Shown: positions 33,274-41,953 of the stretch, one piece after another
Numbering within the stretch: position 1 is the first letter of the stretch
Layout: the number at the start of each line of letters is the position of its first letter
Source of the DNA: Streptomyces liliifuscus
Lineage (GTDB): Bacteria > Actinomycetota > Actinomycetes > Streptomycetales > Streptomycetaceae
Direction: 5' to 3'
Assembly (NCBI RefSeq): GCF_016598615.1
Contig: NZ_CP066831.1
Coordinates: 3,968,001 to 4,032,000, forward strand
Length of the DNA: 64,000 bases
Position numbers and translations under genes: made by a program
Notes under the pieces: generated by a model
Databases searched by the model: none
The model's input: the letters and a program-made list of their open reading frames with translations, nothing else
Told to the model about the DNA's origin: nothing

Positions 33274-34407
33274 ATGGCTACGGAAGACGCGGTGCGTGAA
33301 GCACTGGCGACAGTGAACGACCCCGAGATCCATCGCCCGATCACCGAGCTCGGAATGGTCAAGTCGGTGGAGATCGGTGCGGACGGTGCTGTCGCGGTCA
33401 CCGTCTACCTCACGGTCTCCGGCTGCCCGATGCGCGAGACCATCACGAAGAACGTCACGGACGCCGTCGCGGCGGTCGAGGGCGTCACCCACGTCGACGT
33501 CACGCTGGACGTGATGGGCGACGAACAGCGCAAGGAGCTGGCGTCCGCGCTGCGCGGCGGCCAGGGCGAGCGGGAGGTCCCGTTCGCCAAGCCGGGTTCG
33601 CTGACGCGTGTGTACGCGGTCGCCTCCGGCAAGGGCGGCGTCGGCAAGTCGTCCGTGACGGTCAACCTCGCGGCGGCGATGGCCGCCGACGGCCTCAAGG
33701 TCGGCGTCGTGGACGCCGACATCTACGGCCACTCCGTGCCCCGCATGCTCGGCGCCGACGGCCACCCGACCCAGGTCGAGAACATGATCATGCCGCCGTC
33801 GGCGAACGGCGTGAAGGTCATCTCGATCGGCATGTTCACCCCCGGCAACGCGCCCGTCGTGTGGCGCGGCCCGATGCTCCACCGCGCCCTCCAGCAGTTC
33901 CTCGCGGACGTCTACTGGGGCGACCTGGACGTGCTGCTCCTGGACCTCCCGCCGGGTACGGGAGACATCGCGATCTCGGTCGCGCAGCTCGTCCCGAACG
34001 CGGAGATCCTGGTCGTGACGACTCCCCAGCAGGCGGCGGCCGAGGTCGCCGAGCGGGCCGGCTCGATCGCCGTCCAGACCCACCAGAAGATCGTCGGCGT
34101 CGTCGAGAACATGTCGGGCATGCCGTGCCCGCACTGCGACGAGATGGTGGACATCTTCGGCACGGGGGGTGGGCAGTCGGTCGCCGACGGACTGACCCGC
34201 ACGACCGGCGCCACCGTGCCGGTCCTCGGCTCCATCCCGATCGACCTCCGCCTCCGCGAGGGCGGTGACGAGGGCAAGCCGGTGGTTCTGACGGACCCCG
34301 ACTCCCCCGCGGGCTCGGCCCTGCGAGCGATCGCCGGCAAGCTGGGCGGCCGCCAACGGGGTCTGTCGGGCATGTCCTTGGGCATCACGCCGAGGAACAA
34401 GTTCTAG
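33274..34407 (+). CDS. mrp: Mrp/ApbC family iron-sulfur carrier ATPase
   Basis: A 377-aa protein. The N-terminal 90 residues are a MIP18/DUF59 domain (TVNDPEIHRPITELGMV; TVSGCPMRETI). The P-loop ATPase follows with SGKGGVGKSSVTVNLAAA (deviant Walker A near residue 115), DVLLLDLPPGTGD, and the cluster-binding MPCPHCDEMVD CxxC pair. Mrp/NBP35 proteins bind a 4Fe-4S cluster between two monomers and pass it to apo-enzymes. ATG at 33274. Follows DUF1003 by 43 bp, so cotranscription is possible. Confidence 0.93.
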   Translation: MATEDAVREALATVNDPEIHRPITELGMVKSVEIGADGAVAVTVYLTVSGCPMRETITKNVTDAVAAVEGVTHVDVTLDVMGDEQRKELASALRGGQGEREVPFAKPGSLTRVYAVASGKGGVGKSSVTVNLAAAMAADGLKVGVVDADIYGHSVPRMLGADGHPTQVENMIMPPSANGVKVISIGMFTPGNAPVVWRGPMLHRALQQFLADVYWGDLDVLLLDLPPGTGDIAISVAQLVPNAEILVVTTPQQAAAEVAERAGSIAVQTHQKIVGVVENMSGMPCPHCDEMVDIFGTGGGQSVADGLTRTTGATVPVLGSIPIDLRLREGGDEGKPVVLTDPDSPAGSALRAIAGKLGGRQRGLSGMSLGITPRNKF

Positions 34408-34460
34408 GACGTCGCCCATTGCCCTGCGGCCGCGCCTTGCAGGGCGGCCGCGGGCCCGGT

Positions 34461-34630
34461 GGGGGTTGTTCGCGCAGTTCCCCGCGCCCCTAAAAAGCGC
34501 GGGGCTGCGCCCCTGGCTTTTATCTTCGGGGGCGCGGGGAACTACGCGCTCAGCCAGAACGCTCCCGCGCTCGACGCACCACGCCGGACCCCACTCACCC
34601 AGGGGCGCGGGGAACTGCGCGACAAGCCCC
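34461..34630. repeat. Dispersed 3'-end repeat, copies 7-9
   Basis: Copy 7 inverted (34461-34491), copy 8 direct (34528-34557, with ACTACGCG for ACTGCGCG), copy 9 direct (34601-34630). With the terminator below they fill the 299-bp convergent gap between mrp and the next gene. Nothing else seen in the gap. Confidence 0.9.
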
Positions 34631-34660
34631 CACCGGGCCGCAGCCGACGAACAACGCCAA

Positions 34661-34690
34661 GGAGGGCACCGTCAGCAGACGGTGCCCTCC
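34661..34690. terminator. 13-bp perfect terminator
   Basis: Arms GGAGGGCACCGTC and GACGGTGCCCTCC around AGCA, 17 bp from the stop of the minus-strand gene. Confidence 0.85.
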
Positions 34691-34706
34691 TCGCTCAGCC
34701 CGCCGC

Positions 34707-35363
34707 CTAGGCGTACGTAGCGATGTCCTTGATCATGGCGAAGCCCAACCCGTACGCGCTCATCCCCCGCCCGTACGCCCCCAGGTGAACCCCCTCCTGG
34801 GTGGACCCCGCGAGAACCCACCCGAACTCGGACTCCCGGTAGTGGAACGGCGTCGGAACGCCGTCCACGGGAAGCGAGAGCGTGGACCAGTCGGCGCCGT
34901 CCAGATCGTCCGCGAGGACCCACGCCGTCTCGGTCTGCTGGTCCAGCCAGTCGTCCCGCAGCGTGTGGTCCATCTGCCCGGGCCAGGTGAAGGACAGCAG
35001 CCCGACCCCCGCGAGCCAGGCCGCGGAGGACACCGAGGTGGCCTCCAGCAGCCCCGTGCCGTCGGCGCTGCGCCGCACCGGGCTGGCCGCCACGGTCACC
35101 ACGACCGCGAACCGCTCCTTGTCCTCCGTGGTCTCGCCGCGTACCGAGGGCTCGTCGCCGTGCCCGATCGAGCCGTGCTCGATGGCTCCGTCGGCCGAAG
35201 CACCGACCTGCATCAGCCAGCGCGGTCCCGTGAAGGCCTCGTCGAGGCCGTACCACGGGAAGGGCGCCAGCAGGTAGCCGTCGACCGTGCGCCGGGCGGA
35301 GGGGACCTGTTGTCCGCCCTCCGCAGCCGGCGCCTGCGCGCCTACCCGACTTGTCGTCTCCAT
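34707..35363 (-). CDS. Conserved hypothetical protein
   Basis: A 218-aa soluble protein rich in Trp and Gly (FPWYGLDEAFTGPRW, WLAGVGLLSFTWPGQMDHT, FGWVLAGSTQEGVHLGAYG). No signal or membrane segment. The C-terminal GYGRGMSAYGLGFAMIKDI-like stretch appears conserved in Streptomyces orthologues as I recall. No domain named with confidence. ATG at 35363 (METTSRVGAQ), with AGGAGG about 10 nt upstream. Ends at a terminator shared with mrp. Confidence 0.72.
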   Translation of the reverse strand: METTSRVGAQAPAAEGGQQVPSARRTVDGYLLAPFPWYGLDEAFTGPRWLMQVGASADGAIEHGSIGHGDEPSVRGETTEDKERFAVVVTVAASPVRRSADGTGLLEATSVSSAAWLAGVGLLSFTWPGQMDHTLRDDWLDQQTETAWVLADDLDGADWSTLSLPVDGVPTPFHYRESEFGWVLAGSTQEGVHLGAYGRGMSAYGLGFAMIKDIATYA

Positions 35364-35707
35364 CGCCCGGACGCCTCCTCGCTCTCGTCGAACCGGGCGG
35401 CCCGCCCCCCTTCGGGCGTCCTTCCGGTCCGCACAACAACTAGGCAGGATAGCCACAGGTCCGCGGCGACCCCGGAAACCGGTCGGCTCGTGGGTCGCGT
35501 ACGCGTCAGATCCGGCCCCCTTTGAGCAGGCAGAACGCAGGCTGCGTACGGGGAAAAGGGGTGCGGGCAACCCGGCTGGAGCGAGTTCCGGACGGCGGGC
35601 GTGCCGCACGTCGACGGCCCGCGGGCGTACGCCGCGGACCCGGGCTGTTCAGAGCGGCCCGGGTCGGCCCAGGTCAGGGCCGTTCGGCGCGAGCGGCCGG
35701 GACCGGC
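35364..35707. other. 344-bp gap between the hypothetical gene and tatB
   Basis: Should hold the promoter of the hypothetical gene at its left end. Some GC-rich self-complementary sequence lies near 35630-35700, which could terminate the tatB transcript. I see no gene or known RNA. Confidence 0.5.
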
Positions 35708-36157
35708 TCAGGTCGCGTCGGCGTCGAACGGCGGGCGTTCGTCCTGGTCGAGCTTCTCGCGCTTCTTCGTCATGTCGACGGTGCCGCCGGTGGAACCGGA
35801 CGAGGAGGAGGACGACGAGGCGGAGGACTCGGACTCGCGGCCGTGCACCGCGTCCGTGACGTCGGCCATCTCCTTCTTCAGGTCGAAGCCGTTACGGATC
35901 TCCTTGAGCCCCAGCTCGTCGTTGTCCAGCTGCTTGCGGATGAACGTCTTGGGGTTGAGGTCCTCGAACTCGAAGTCCTTGAACTCCGGGCCCAGTTCCT
36001 CGCGGATGTCCGCCTTGGCGCTCTCCGAGAACTCGCGGACCTTGCGGATGGTGCGCGTGACGTCCTGGATCATCTTCGGGAGCTTCTCCGGGCCGAAGAC
36101 GAGCACGGCAAGGACAACGAGCGTCACGAGCTCGAGCGGTCCTATGTCATTGAACAC
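35708..36157 (-). CDS. tatB: Sec-independent translocase subunit TatB
   Basis: A 149-aa protein: one N-terminal membrane helix with the diagnostic FNDIGPLELVTLVVLAVLVF, a FGPEKLPK hinge, an amphipathic helix (MIQDVTRTIRKVREFSES) and a Ser-rich acidic tail. TatB recognises twin-arginine signal peptides with TatC. Position next to the HtrA-type protease and the sigma/anti-sigma pair matches M. tuberculosis sigE-rseA-htrA-tatB. The GTG at 36157 follows AAGGAGCTGAAG, a clear ribosome site. Confidence 0.92.
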   Translation of the reverse strand: MFNDIGPLELVTLVVLAVLVFGPEKLPKMIQDVTRTIRKVREFSESAKADIREELGPEFKDFEFEDLNPKTFIRKQLDNDELGLKEIRNGFDLKKEMADVTDAVHGRESESSASSSSSSSGSTGGTVDMTKKREKLDQDERPPFDADAT

Positions 36158-36368
36158 CTTCAGCTCCTTGCGATGTCCTCGGCCCTCGGCAGGTCGTTCC
36201 GTGGTCCGGGCCGGGTCCACGGTACCCGGCGATCCTGTCCGACCGGTACTGTCCCGGGCCCTCGGACCGCGTGTACACACCGGGTTTTCCAGGATGTTTG
36301 CCTGATGGGGTCCTGGTTCGGCCCGCTTCCTGTGAAGTTCCTGTCGGTTGCCCCGCGCGATCGCCCCG

Positions 36369-38564
36369 TCAGTCGCCGTCGGCGGAACCGAGGACGAGAG
36401 TGACCTTCTTCTCCTTGCCGTCGCGCTCCAGCGTCAGCTCCAGGCGGTCGCCGGGGCGGTGGGACCGGGTCTTGACGATGAGCTCCTCGCCGGAGCGCAC
36501 GCGCTGTCCGTCGACCTCGGTGATGACGTCGCCGGGCTTGATGCCGGCCCGGTCGCCGGGGCCGTTCCGGTTGACCGGAGGGCTGCCGTCGTTGCCCTTG
36601 GTGCCGACGCGGGCGCCGTCGCCGCTGTAGTCCATGTCGAGGGTCACGCCGATCACCGGGTGCGTGGCCTTGCCGGTGTTGATGAGCTCCTCGGCGACGC
36701 GCTTGCCCTGGTTGATGGGGATGGCGAACCCGAGGCCGATCGAGCCGGACTGGCCGCCCTCCAGGTCCGAGCCGCTGTCGGCGGAGCGGATGGCGCTGTT
36801 GATGCCGATGACCCGGGCCTTGGAGTCGACCAGCGGGCCGCCCGAGTTGCCGGGGTTTATCGGGGCGTCCGTCTGCAGCGCGTCCACGTACGAGATGTCG
36901 CTGCCGTCGCCCTCCTCACCGCCCGCCGTGATGGGGCGCTCCTTGGCGCTGATGATGCCCGCGGTGACGGTGTTCTCCAGGTCGAAGGGGGCACCGATGG
37001 CCACGACCGGGTCGCCGACCTGGACGTTGTCGGAGTTGCCGAGGGCCAGGGGTTTCAGGCCGCTGACACCGCTCACCTTCACGACGGCGAGGTCGTAGCC
37101 GCTGTCGTGTCCGACGACCTTGGCCTTGGCGGTCTGGCCGCCGCTGAACGTCACGGTTATCTCGCCGCTGCCGTCCGCCGGGTCGACCACGTGGTTGTTG
37201 GTGAGGATGTGTCCGCGCTGGTCGAGCACGAACCCGGTGCCGGTGCCCTGCGCCTCCGACCCGCTCACATGCAGGGTGACCACACTGGGCAGCGCGCTGG
37301 CCGCGATCCCGGCCACGCTGTCCGCGGCCCGTCCCTCGGCCTCGGTCCCGGCCTGCGGCAGCTCGACGTCGTCGATCCCGCCGTTGCGCTCCAGATACGC
37401 CCCTACGGCCCCGCCGACGCCGCCGGACACCAGGGCGAGCAGCGCGGCCCCGAGGACCAGCGCCCGCCCCCTGCGCCGACGCCGCCCGGTCGTGGTCTCG
37501 ACGGCCGCCCCGTTCTGCTGAAGGGGGGCGGCGGCCCAGGGGTCGTAGTTCTGCCAGGGGGTGTGGGGTGCTTGAGGGTGGTGGGGCTGAAGGTCGGGCT
37601 GAGGGTGGGGCTGGGGATGCGTCTGGGGGTGGGCCTGAGCGCCTGCCTGGGGCACGGGGGCGGGGGCGGCCGGGACGTGCGGGGTCAAGGCCTGCGGGGC
37701 CGAGGCGTGCGGTCCAGGGGCGTGCGGAGCCCCGGGGTGGGGAGCCGGGGCCTGCGCGGGGGCCCCGTGGTCCGTGGGGCCGTGGTCGGGAGTGCCGTGG
37801 AGGGGGGCCGCCGCCTGGTGGTAGCCGGAAGGCAGCGTCGATCCGAGGATGCCCTGTGTCGCGGCCGGTCGCGGGACGGAGTCCTCCGGCCCGGCTCCTG
37901 CCGGAGTGCCCTGGGGCGGAGTCACGGCATGGACAGCGGCCGTGCCGTGCGCGGGAGTCGTCCCCGGGTGCTGGACCGGGGGCGCGGGAGCCCAGGGACC
38001 GGGCCCGCCGTAGGGCGGCGTGCTGTAGGGATCCGGATCGTGCAGAGGCCTGGGCCGCCCACCCGGAGGCTCGGGCCTCACGTCCGAGGGCTCGGGCCGC
38101 TCGTCCAGAAACCTGGGCCGCTCGCCCGGGGGCTCGGGCCGCTCACCGGCCGCGTCGGCGCCACCGCTCGCGTCGGCCGACACATCGCTCGAAGCCCGGG
38201 TCGGCACATCGCTCGAAGCCCGGGCCGGTGCCTGGCCCGGCGTCCCGCCCGGCGCCACGGTGGAACCGGTCGGGGTCTCGGCGCTGAAGGCATCCGCGAC
38301 GCCGGCCGCACCCGCGCCACCGAAAACGCCCGCGCCGCCCGAGGCACCAGCGGCACCGGAGCCACCCGGGCCGCCCAAGCTGCCCGCGGCACCCGACGCA
38401 CCGGCAACCGCAGGCTTCTCCAGCTCGAAGTCGCCGTCCATGTCGCTCCCGTGGAACCCACTCGTGCCGTCCCCCGCGGAAACCGGGTCCGGCGGAGCGG
38501 ATTCCGGCACGTGGGTCCGGGGCCGGCTCCACCACTTCGGCTTCGTGGGCTTCCCCTCGTCCAT
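36369..38564 (-). CDS. HtrA/DegP-type membrane serine protease with PDZ domain
   Basis: A 731-aa protein. About 360 cytosolic residues are Pro/Gly/His-rich. A membrane helix follows (GRALVLGAALLALVSGGVGG), then an external trypsin-like domain with ILTNNHVVDP (His), GYDLAVVKV (Asp) and NPGNSGGPL (Ser), and a C-terminal PDZ domain (GIKPGDVITEVDG). All three catalytic residues are present. In mycobacteria the equivalent protease acts in the SigE/RseA envelope-stress circuit. ATG at 38564 (MDEGKPTKPK) after GGGGAGAGC. Lies 138 bp after the anti-sigma gene. Confidence 0.92.
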   Translation of the reverse strand: MDEGKPTKPKWWSRPRTHVPESAPPDPVSAGDGTSGFHGSDMDGDFELEKPAVAGASGAAGSLGGPGGSGAAGASGGAGVFGGAGAAGVADAFSAETPTGSTVAPGGTPGQAPARASSDVPTRASSDVSADASGGADAAGERPEPPGERPRFLDERPEPSDVRPEPPGGRPRPLHDPDPYSTPPYGGPGPWAPAPPVQHPGTTPAHGTAAVHAVTPPQGTPAGAGPEDSVPRPAATQGILGSTLPSGYHQAAAPLHGTPDHGPTDHGAPAQAPAPHPGAPHAPGPHASAPQALTPHVPAAPAPVPQAGAQAHPQTHPQPHPQPDLQPHHPQAPHTPWQNYDPWAAAPLQQNGAAVETTTGRRRRRGRALVLGAALLALVSGGVGGAVGAYLERNGGIDDVELPQAGTEAEGRAADSVAGIAASALPSVVTLHVSGSEAQGTGTGFVLDQRGHILTNNHVVDPADGSGEITVTFSGGQTAKAKVVGHDSGYDLAVVKVSGVSGLKPLALGNSDNVQVGDPVVAIGAPFDLENTVTAGIISAKERPITAGGEEGDGSDISYVDALQTDAPINPGNSGGPLVDSKARVIGINSAIRSADSGSDLEGGQSGSIGLGFAIPINQGKRVAEELINTGKATHPVIGVTLDMDYSGDGARVGTKGNDGSPPVNRNGPGDRAGIKPGDVITEVDGQRVRSGEELIVKTRSHRPGDRLELTLERDGKEKKVTLVLGSADGD

Positions 38565-38702
38565 GCTCTCCCCACACCTGACCCGCGGCTCGACGCATCG
38601 GCGGTCACCGCGGTTTGTCCACTCCGAGCCCGGGTTCCTACCGCGGGCGCGGCCCATCCCTGGATTCAACCAGGTTCACGGGCCGCAGCGCAGAGGGCCG
38701 GT

Positions 38703-39659
38703 TCAGCCGGGGGAGGAAGGCGAAGGTGAGGCGGACGAGTCGGACGGTGGCACGAGCGGCAGCAGGGACGTCTCCAGCTCCGACGCCGTCGAGAACGCGG
38801 TCAGCGCGACCGGTGGGGCGGGGCTGAAGGGGCGTATGAGCGGGGACATGGCGGCGGCACCGGCCACCACGGGGGTGGTCAGCGCGTGCAGCGTGCGCGC
38901 GCCCTGCTCGGCGGGCGAGGGTGCGAGGGGCGCGGGCACCCCGGGAAGCAGCGGCGCGGACATCTCGGTCTGCGCGCCCCCCTCCGCGGTGAAGGTGCGC
39001 TGTCCCTGTGCGAGCAGCGGTGTGAGCGACCGGCGGCGCTGCGAGTCGGGGTTGGTCACCCCGCCCGCGTTCGCCGTCCGCATCGGGGTCACGTTGCTTC
39101 CCGTACCCGACCCGCCGCGCGCGTCCGTGGTGTCCGTCGGCATACCCGTCGACACCCCGCCGAGCGCGATCGCGGCGAGCGACACGGCACCGGCCGCGGC
39201 GGCCGCGAAGCGCAGGCCCCGTGAGGCCGAACGCTCGGCCTCACGCCGGCTTATGTCATGGATGCGGAACCCGCGCTGCTCGGAGGGCATCACTGCGGCA
39301 TGGGGGCCGGACGGCACGTAACCGAAGGAGTCCGGCTTCATGCCGAAGACTCCGGACGTGCCGAACCCTCCCCCGCCCAGCGGAGAACCGTCGCCTTCCG
39401 GGTCGCCTCCTCCGGGGAGCCCCTGCAGACGGGCCAGGAAACTCTCCGAGGGGGGCGGTGGGGCGACCTCCGCGAACACGTTCTTCAGTCGTCGCTGCTC
39501 GTCGGCCTCGGCTTTGCACTTCGCGCACGTGGCGAGGTGTGCGAGGACACGCTCGCGCGCCTCGTGGCCGAGCTCGCCGTCCACGAGGGCGGAGAGCCGG
39601 TCTCCGAGGTGCTGCTCGGTAAGGGGCCGATCGGCAGGGTTAAGCCGTGATCCACTCAC
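38703..39659 (-). CDS. Zinc anti-sigma factor (RseA-like)
   Basis: A 318-aa protein. The N-terminal ZAS domain has HLATCAKC (H-x3-C-x2-C, about residues 41-48), which binds zinc and the sigma factor. One membrane helix follows near residue 160, then an external Ala/Pro/Ser-rich tail. It is about twice the length of mycobacterial RseA. The GTG at 39659 forms a GTGA overlap with the sigma factor stop, giving stoichiometric translation. It should hold the sigma factor inactive until envelope or redox stress releases it. Confidence 0.9.
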   Translation of the reverse strand: MSGSRLNPADRPLTEQHLGDRLSALVDGELGHEARERVLAHLATCAKCKAEADEQRRLKNVFAEVAPPPPSESFLARLQGLPGGGDPEGDGSPLGGGGFGTSGVFGMKPDSFGYVPSGPHAAVMPSEQRGFRIHDISRREAERSASRGLRFAAAAAGAVSLAAIALGGVSTGMPTDTTDARGGSGTGSNVTPMRTANAGGVTNPDSQRRRSLTPLLAQGQRTFTAEGGAQTEMSAPLLPGVPAPLAPSPAEQGARTLHALTTPVVAGAAAMSPLIRPFSPAPPVALTAFSTASELETSLLPLVPPSDSSASPSPSSPG

Positions 39660-40429
39660 GCGCTCGCGCCCCCTCCTCCCAGAGCGGGCACTCCGGTGAC
39701 CGCGAAACCGCGGCGCTCGGCACGGGCCTCGGGCGAGCGGTGGGCGAGCGCCTTGCGCAGCTGGGAGCGGCCGCGGTGGATGCGGCTGCGGACCGTGCCG
39801 AGCTTGACGCCCAGGGTCGCGGCGATCTCCTCGTACGAAAGGCCTTCGATGTCGCACAGGACCACTGCGGCGCGGAACTCCGGGGCGAGGGTGTCGAGGG
39901 CCTGCTGGACGTCCGCGTCGAAGTGCGTGTCGTTGAAGACCTGCTGCGGGGAGGGCTCGCGGCTGGGCAGTCGCTCGGCCGCGTCGTCGCCCAGGGCGTC
40001 GAAGCGGATGCGCTGCTTGCGGCGGACCATGTCCAGGAAGAGGTTGGTGGTGATGCGGTGGAGCCAGCCCTCGAAGGTGCCCGGTGTGTACGTCGACAGG
40101 GAACGGAATACCCGGACGAAGACTTCCTGGGTCAGGTCCTCGGCGTCGTGCTGGTTGCCCGTCAGGCGGTAGGCGAGACGGTAGACCCTGGTGCTGTGCG
40201 TGCTGACGATCTCCTCCCAGGTGGGCGGAGTCCACGCCTGCGAGTCCGCGTCGGACGTGAAGGTCGCGGTCTGAGCGGAGTCAGCGGTGCGGAAACGGTC
40301 AGCGGTGTCGTTCACAGATTTCGGCTCACCCGCCGATCTGAGCAGGCGCCTCAGCACCCCTCCCCGATCCACAGGCGCAGCCGCACCTCCCCTGTCGGCT
40401 CTGGTGGTGTCCGGTGGAGCCCCTACCAT
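39656..40429 (-). CDS. sigE: ECF sigma factor (SigE type)
   Basis: A 257-aa ECF sigma factor. Region 2 has YRLTGNQHDAEDLTQEVFVRVF and GWLHRITTNLFLDMVRRKQR; region 4 has LSYEEIAATLGVKLGTVRSRIHRGRSQLRKAL. Start: an in-frame ATG at 40525 would add 32 codons, but these have only 18 of 32 third positions G/C against about 90% in the body, and ATG 40429 follows GAGG, so 40429 is chosen. An ECF-type promoter at 40558-40585 suggests autoregulation. The symbol follows the M. tuberculosis orthologue; this is not S. coelicolor SigE. Overlaps the anti-sigma gene. Confidence 0.9.
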   Translation of the reverse strand: MVGAPPDTTRADRGGAAAPVDRGGVLRRLLRSAGEPKSVNDTADRFRTADSAQTATFTSDADSQAWTPPTWEEIVSTHSTRVYRLAYRLTGNQHDAEDLTQEVFVRVFRSLSTYTPGTFEGWLHRITTNLFLDMVRRKQRIRFDALGDDAAERLPSREPSPQQVFNDTHFDADVQQALDTLAPEFRAAVVLCDIEGLSYEEIAATLGVKLGTVRSRIHRGRSQLRKALAHRSPEARAERRGFAVTGVPALGGGGASA

Positions 40430-40557
40430 AGCCACCTCGCCCGTTAGCTCCGGATAAGCGGTTTTACGAGAAATTGATACGCGCTCATATGGCTGCGTCA
40501 GCACTTGCTCGGTGTCCTGATCCATCTGCTACCCCCGCGTAGTTCCCCACCCCCTCT

Positions 40558-40585
40558 AAACGCCCGGTCCCATCTGCGGGTTCCC
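40558..40585 (-). promoter_or_regulatory. ECF-type promoter of the sigma factor gene, GGGAAC-N17-CGTTT
   Basis: On the minus strand, GGGAAC (40585-40580) and CGTTT (40562-40558) are separated by 17 nt; equivalently GGAAC-N18-GTT. This is the consensus shape of SigE/SigH/SigR-class promoters. It would start transcription near 40550, about 120 nt before the chosen start. Motif-based call. Confidence 0.55.
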
Positions 40586-40637
40586 GGCGGCAACGGATAC
40601 AGTCACGCCCAGGCAACCACGGGGACAGGAGAGGGCC

Positions 40638-41270
40638 ATTACCGGCAACCGGCTGACGAGCTGGGCGTTCGCCGACGCCTTTGTCGCCGAGGACGAAGCA
40701 CTGCACTGGGCCCGGGACCGGGCCCGGGACGCAGGGCTGCGCTCTGTGTCGCCCGGCACGGGCGCCGCGCTGCGACTGCTCGCCGCCACCGTGGACGCCA
40801 AGGCGGTCGCGGAGATCGGGACCGGCACCGGGGTCTCCGGAATGCATCTTCTGCACGGCATGCGGCCGGACGGTGTACTGACGACCGTGGATCCGGAGCC
40901 CGAGCACCAGCAGTTCGCCCGCCAGGCCTTCCGCGCGTGCGGCTTCGCGAGCAACCGGGCCCGCTTCATCCCGGGCCGCGCGCTGGACGTCCTGCCCCGG
41001 CTGGCGGACGCCGGCTACGACCTCGTCTTCTGCGACGGCGACCGTCTCGAGAGCCTCGACTACCTCGCTGAATCGTTGCGCCTGCTCAGGCCCGGCGGCC
41101 TGGTCGTCTTCGAGGGTGTCTTCGCGAACGGCCGGACCGTGGAGTCGGGCCCGCAGCCCACGGAGGTCCTGCGGCTGCGCGAACTGCTGCGCACGGTCCG
41201 TGAGAGCCAGGAGCTGATTCCCTCGCTCCTGCCGGTCGGCGACGGCCTGCTGTGCGCGGTCAAACGCTGA
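40638..41270 (+). CDS. O-methyltransferase, probable ATT start
   Basis: A 210-aa SAM-dependent O-methyltransferase (family 3): VAEIGTGTGVSGMHLLHG (motif I), TTVDPEPEH and DLVFCDGDRLESLDYL. Divergent from the sigma gene, like Rv1220c beside M. tuberculosis sigE. The N-terminal helices (TSWAFADAFVAEDEALHWAR) must be translated, yet no ATG, GTG or TTG opens them. AGGAGAGGGCC is followed directly by ATT-ACC-GGC (40638). The GTG at 40746 would remove 36 residues of conserved fold. Acceptor substrate unknown. Confidence 0.85.
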   Translation: MTGNRLTSWAFADAFVAEDEALHWARDRARDAGLRSVSPGTGAALRLLAATVDAKAVAEIGTGTGVSGMHLLHGMRPDGVLTTVDPEPEHQQFARQAFRACGFASNRARFIPGRALDVLPRLADAGYDLVFCDGDRLESLDYLAESLRLLRPGGLVVFEGVFANGRTVESGPQPTEVLRLRELLRTVRESQELIPSLLPVGDGLLCAVKR

Positions 41271-41357
41271 TCCGGCCCCTCGCCAGACCGCCCCTGAACC
41301 CCTGCTGACCTGCGCGAACACGCATGGCACAGGTCGCCGGCGTACCCCTGAAAACCC

Positions 41358-41391
41358 ACTGCCCCGGCATCACTTTGGATGCCGGGGCAGT
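41358..41391. terminator. 14-bp perfect bidirectional terminator
   Basis: Arms ACTGCCCCGGCATC and GATGCCGGGGCAGT around a 6-nt loop, between the convergent O-methyltransferase and DUF3117 genes. Confidence 0.9.
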
Positions 41392-41415
41392 GGACAGGTA
41401 TGGTCGCGTTCCGCG

Positions 41416-41583
41416 TCAGCCGACGACCTTCTTGAGGGCGTCGCCGAGCGCGTCGGCCTCGTCAGGGGTCAGCTCGACGACGAGCCGACCGCCGCCTTCG
41501 AGCGGAACGCGCATGACGATGCCCCGCCCCTCCTTGGTCACCTCGAGCGGGCCATCGCCCGTCCGCGGCTTCATGGCCGCCAT
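41416..41583 (-). CDS. DUF3117 small protein
   Basis: A 55-aa protein, MAAMKPRTGDGPLEVTKEGR at its start, an almost invariant actinobacterial family (DUF3117; M. tuberculosis Rv1211). It ends ADALGDALKKVVG. Function unknown. Its extreme conservation suggests an essential-like or nucleic-acid-related role (inference). ATG at 41583 follows GGAAGGGG. Upstream in-frame sequence is not conserved in the family. Confidence 0.93.
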   Translation of the reverse strand: MAAMKPRTGDGPLEVTKEGRGIVMRVPLEGGGRLVVELTPDEADALGDALKKVVG

Positions 41584-41953
41584 GCTCGTTCCCCTTCCTG
41601 AAACCAGCTCATCGTCGCCGACGGCCCCACTGAAGGGCACGCATCCTCTCGTCGGACACGCGTCACCGGCATCGAACACATTGCTTCCAGGCCATTATCC
41701 CGCATCTCAGGACCCGATGACCAACATCAGTCGGCATCGCTTGCGCAACGCGCTTGAGCAAAACCACTCAATTCGCCGAAGTGGCTGCGATACTGCGCCG
41801 CTGTCGCGCCGCTGCATGGACTTTCGGACGCCGGAATTCTTTGACGCAGGTCACATGTCCGAACCCCGCCGCCGCTCATGATCTCCGCCATGCTGTCCTC
41901 AGACCAGAACGTACCGACGGGTACGACGGAGCCGCGAACCGGAGGGGACCCCC
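41584..41953. other. 370-bp divergent promoter region
   Basis: Lies between DUF3117 and the enoyl-CoA hydratase gene. A direct repeat CTTGCGCAA/CTTGAGCAA with 13-bp period (about 41740-41760), the first containing the palindrome TTGCGCAA, may be a regulator site. The rest shows no gene. Confidence 0.45.
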
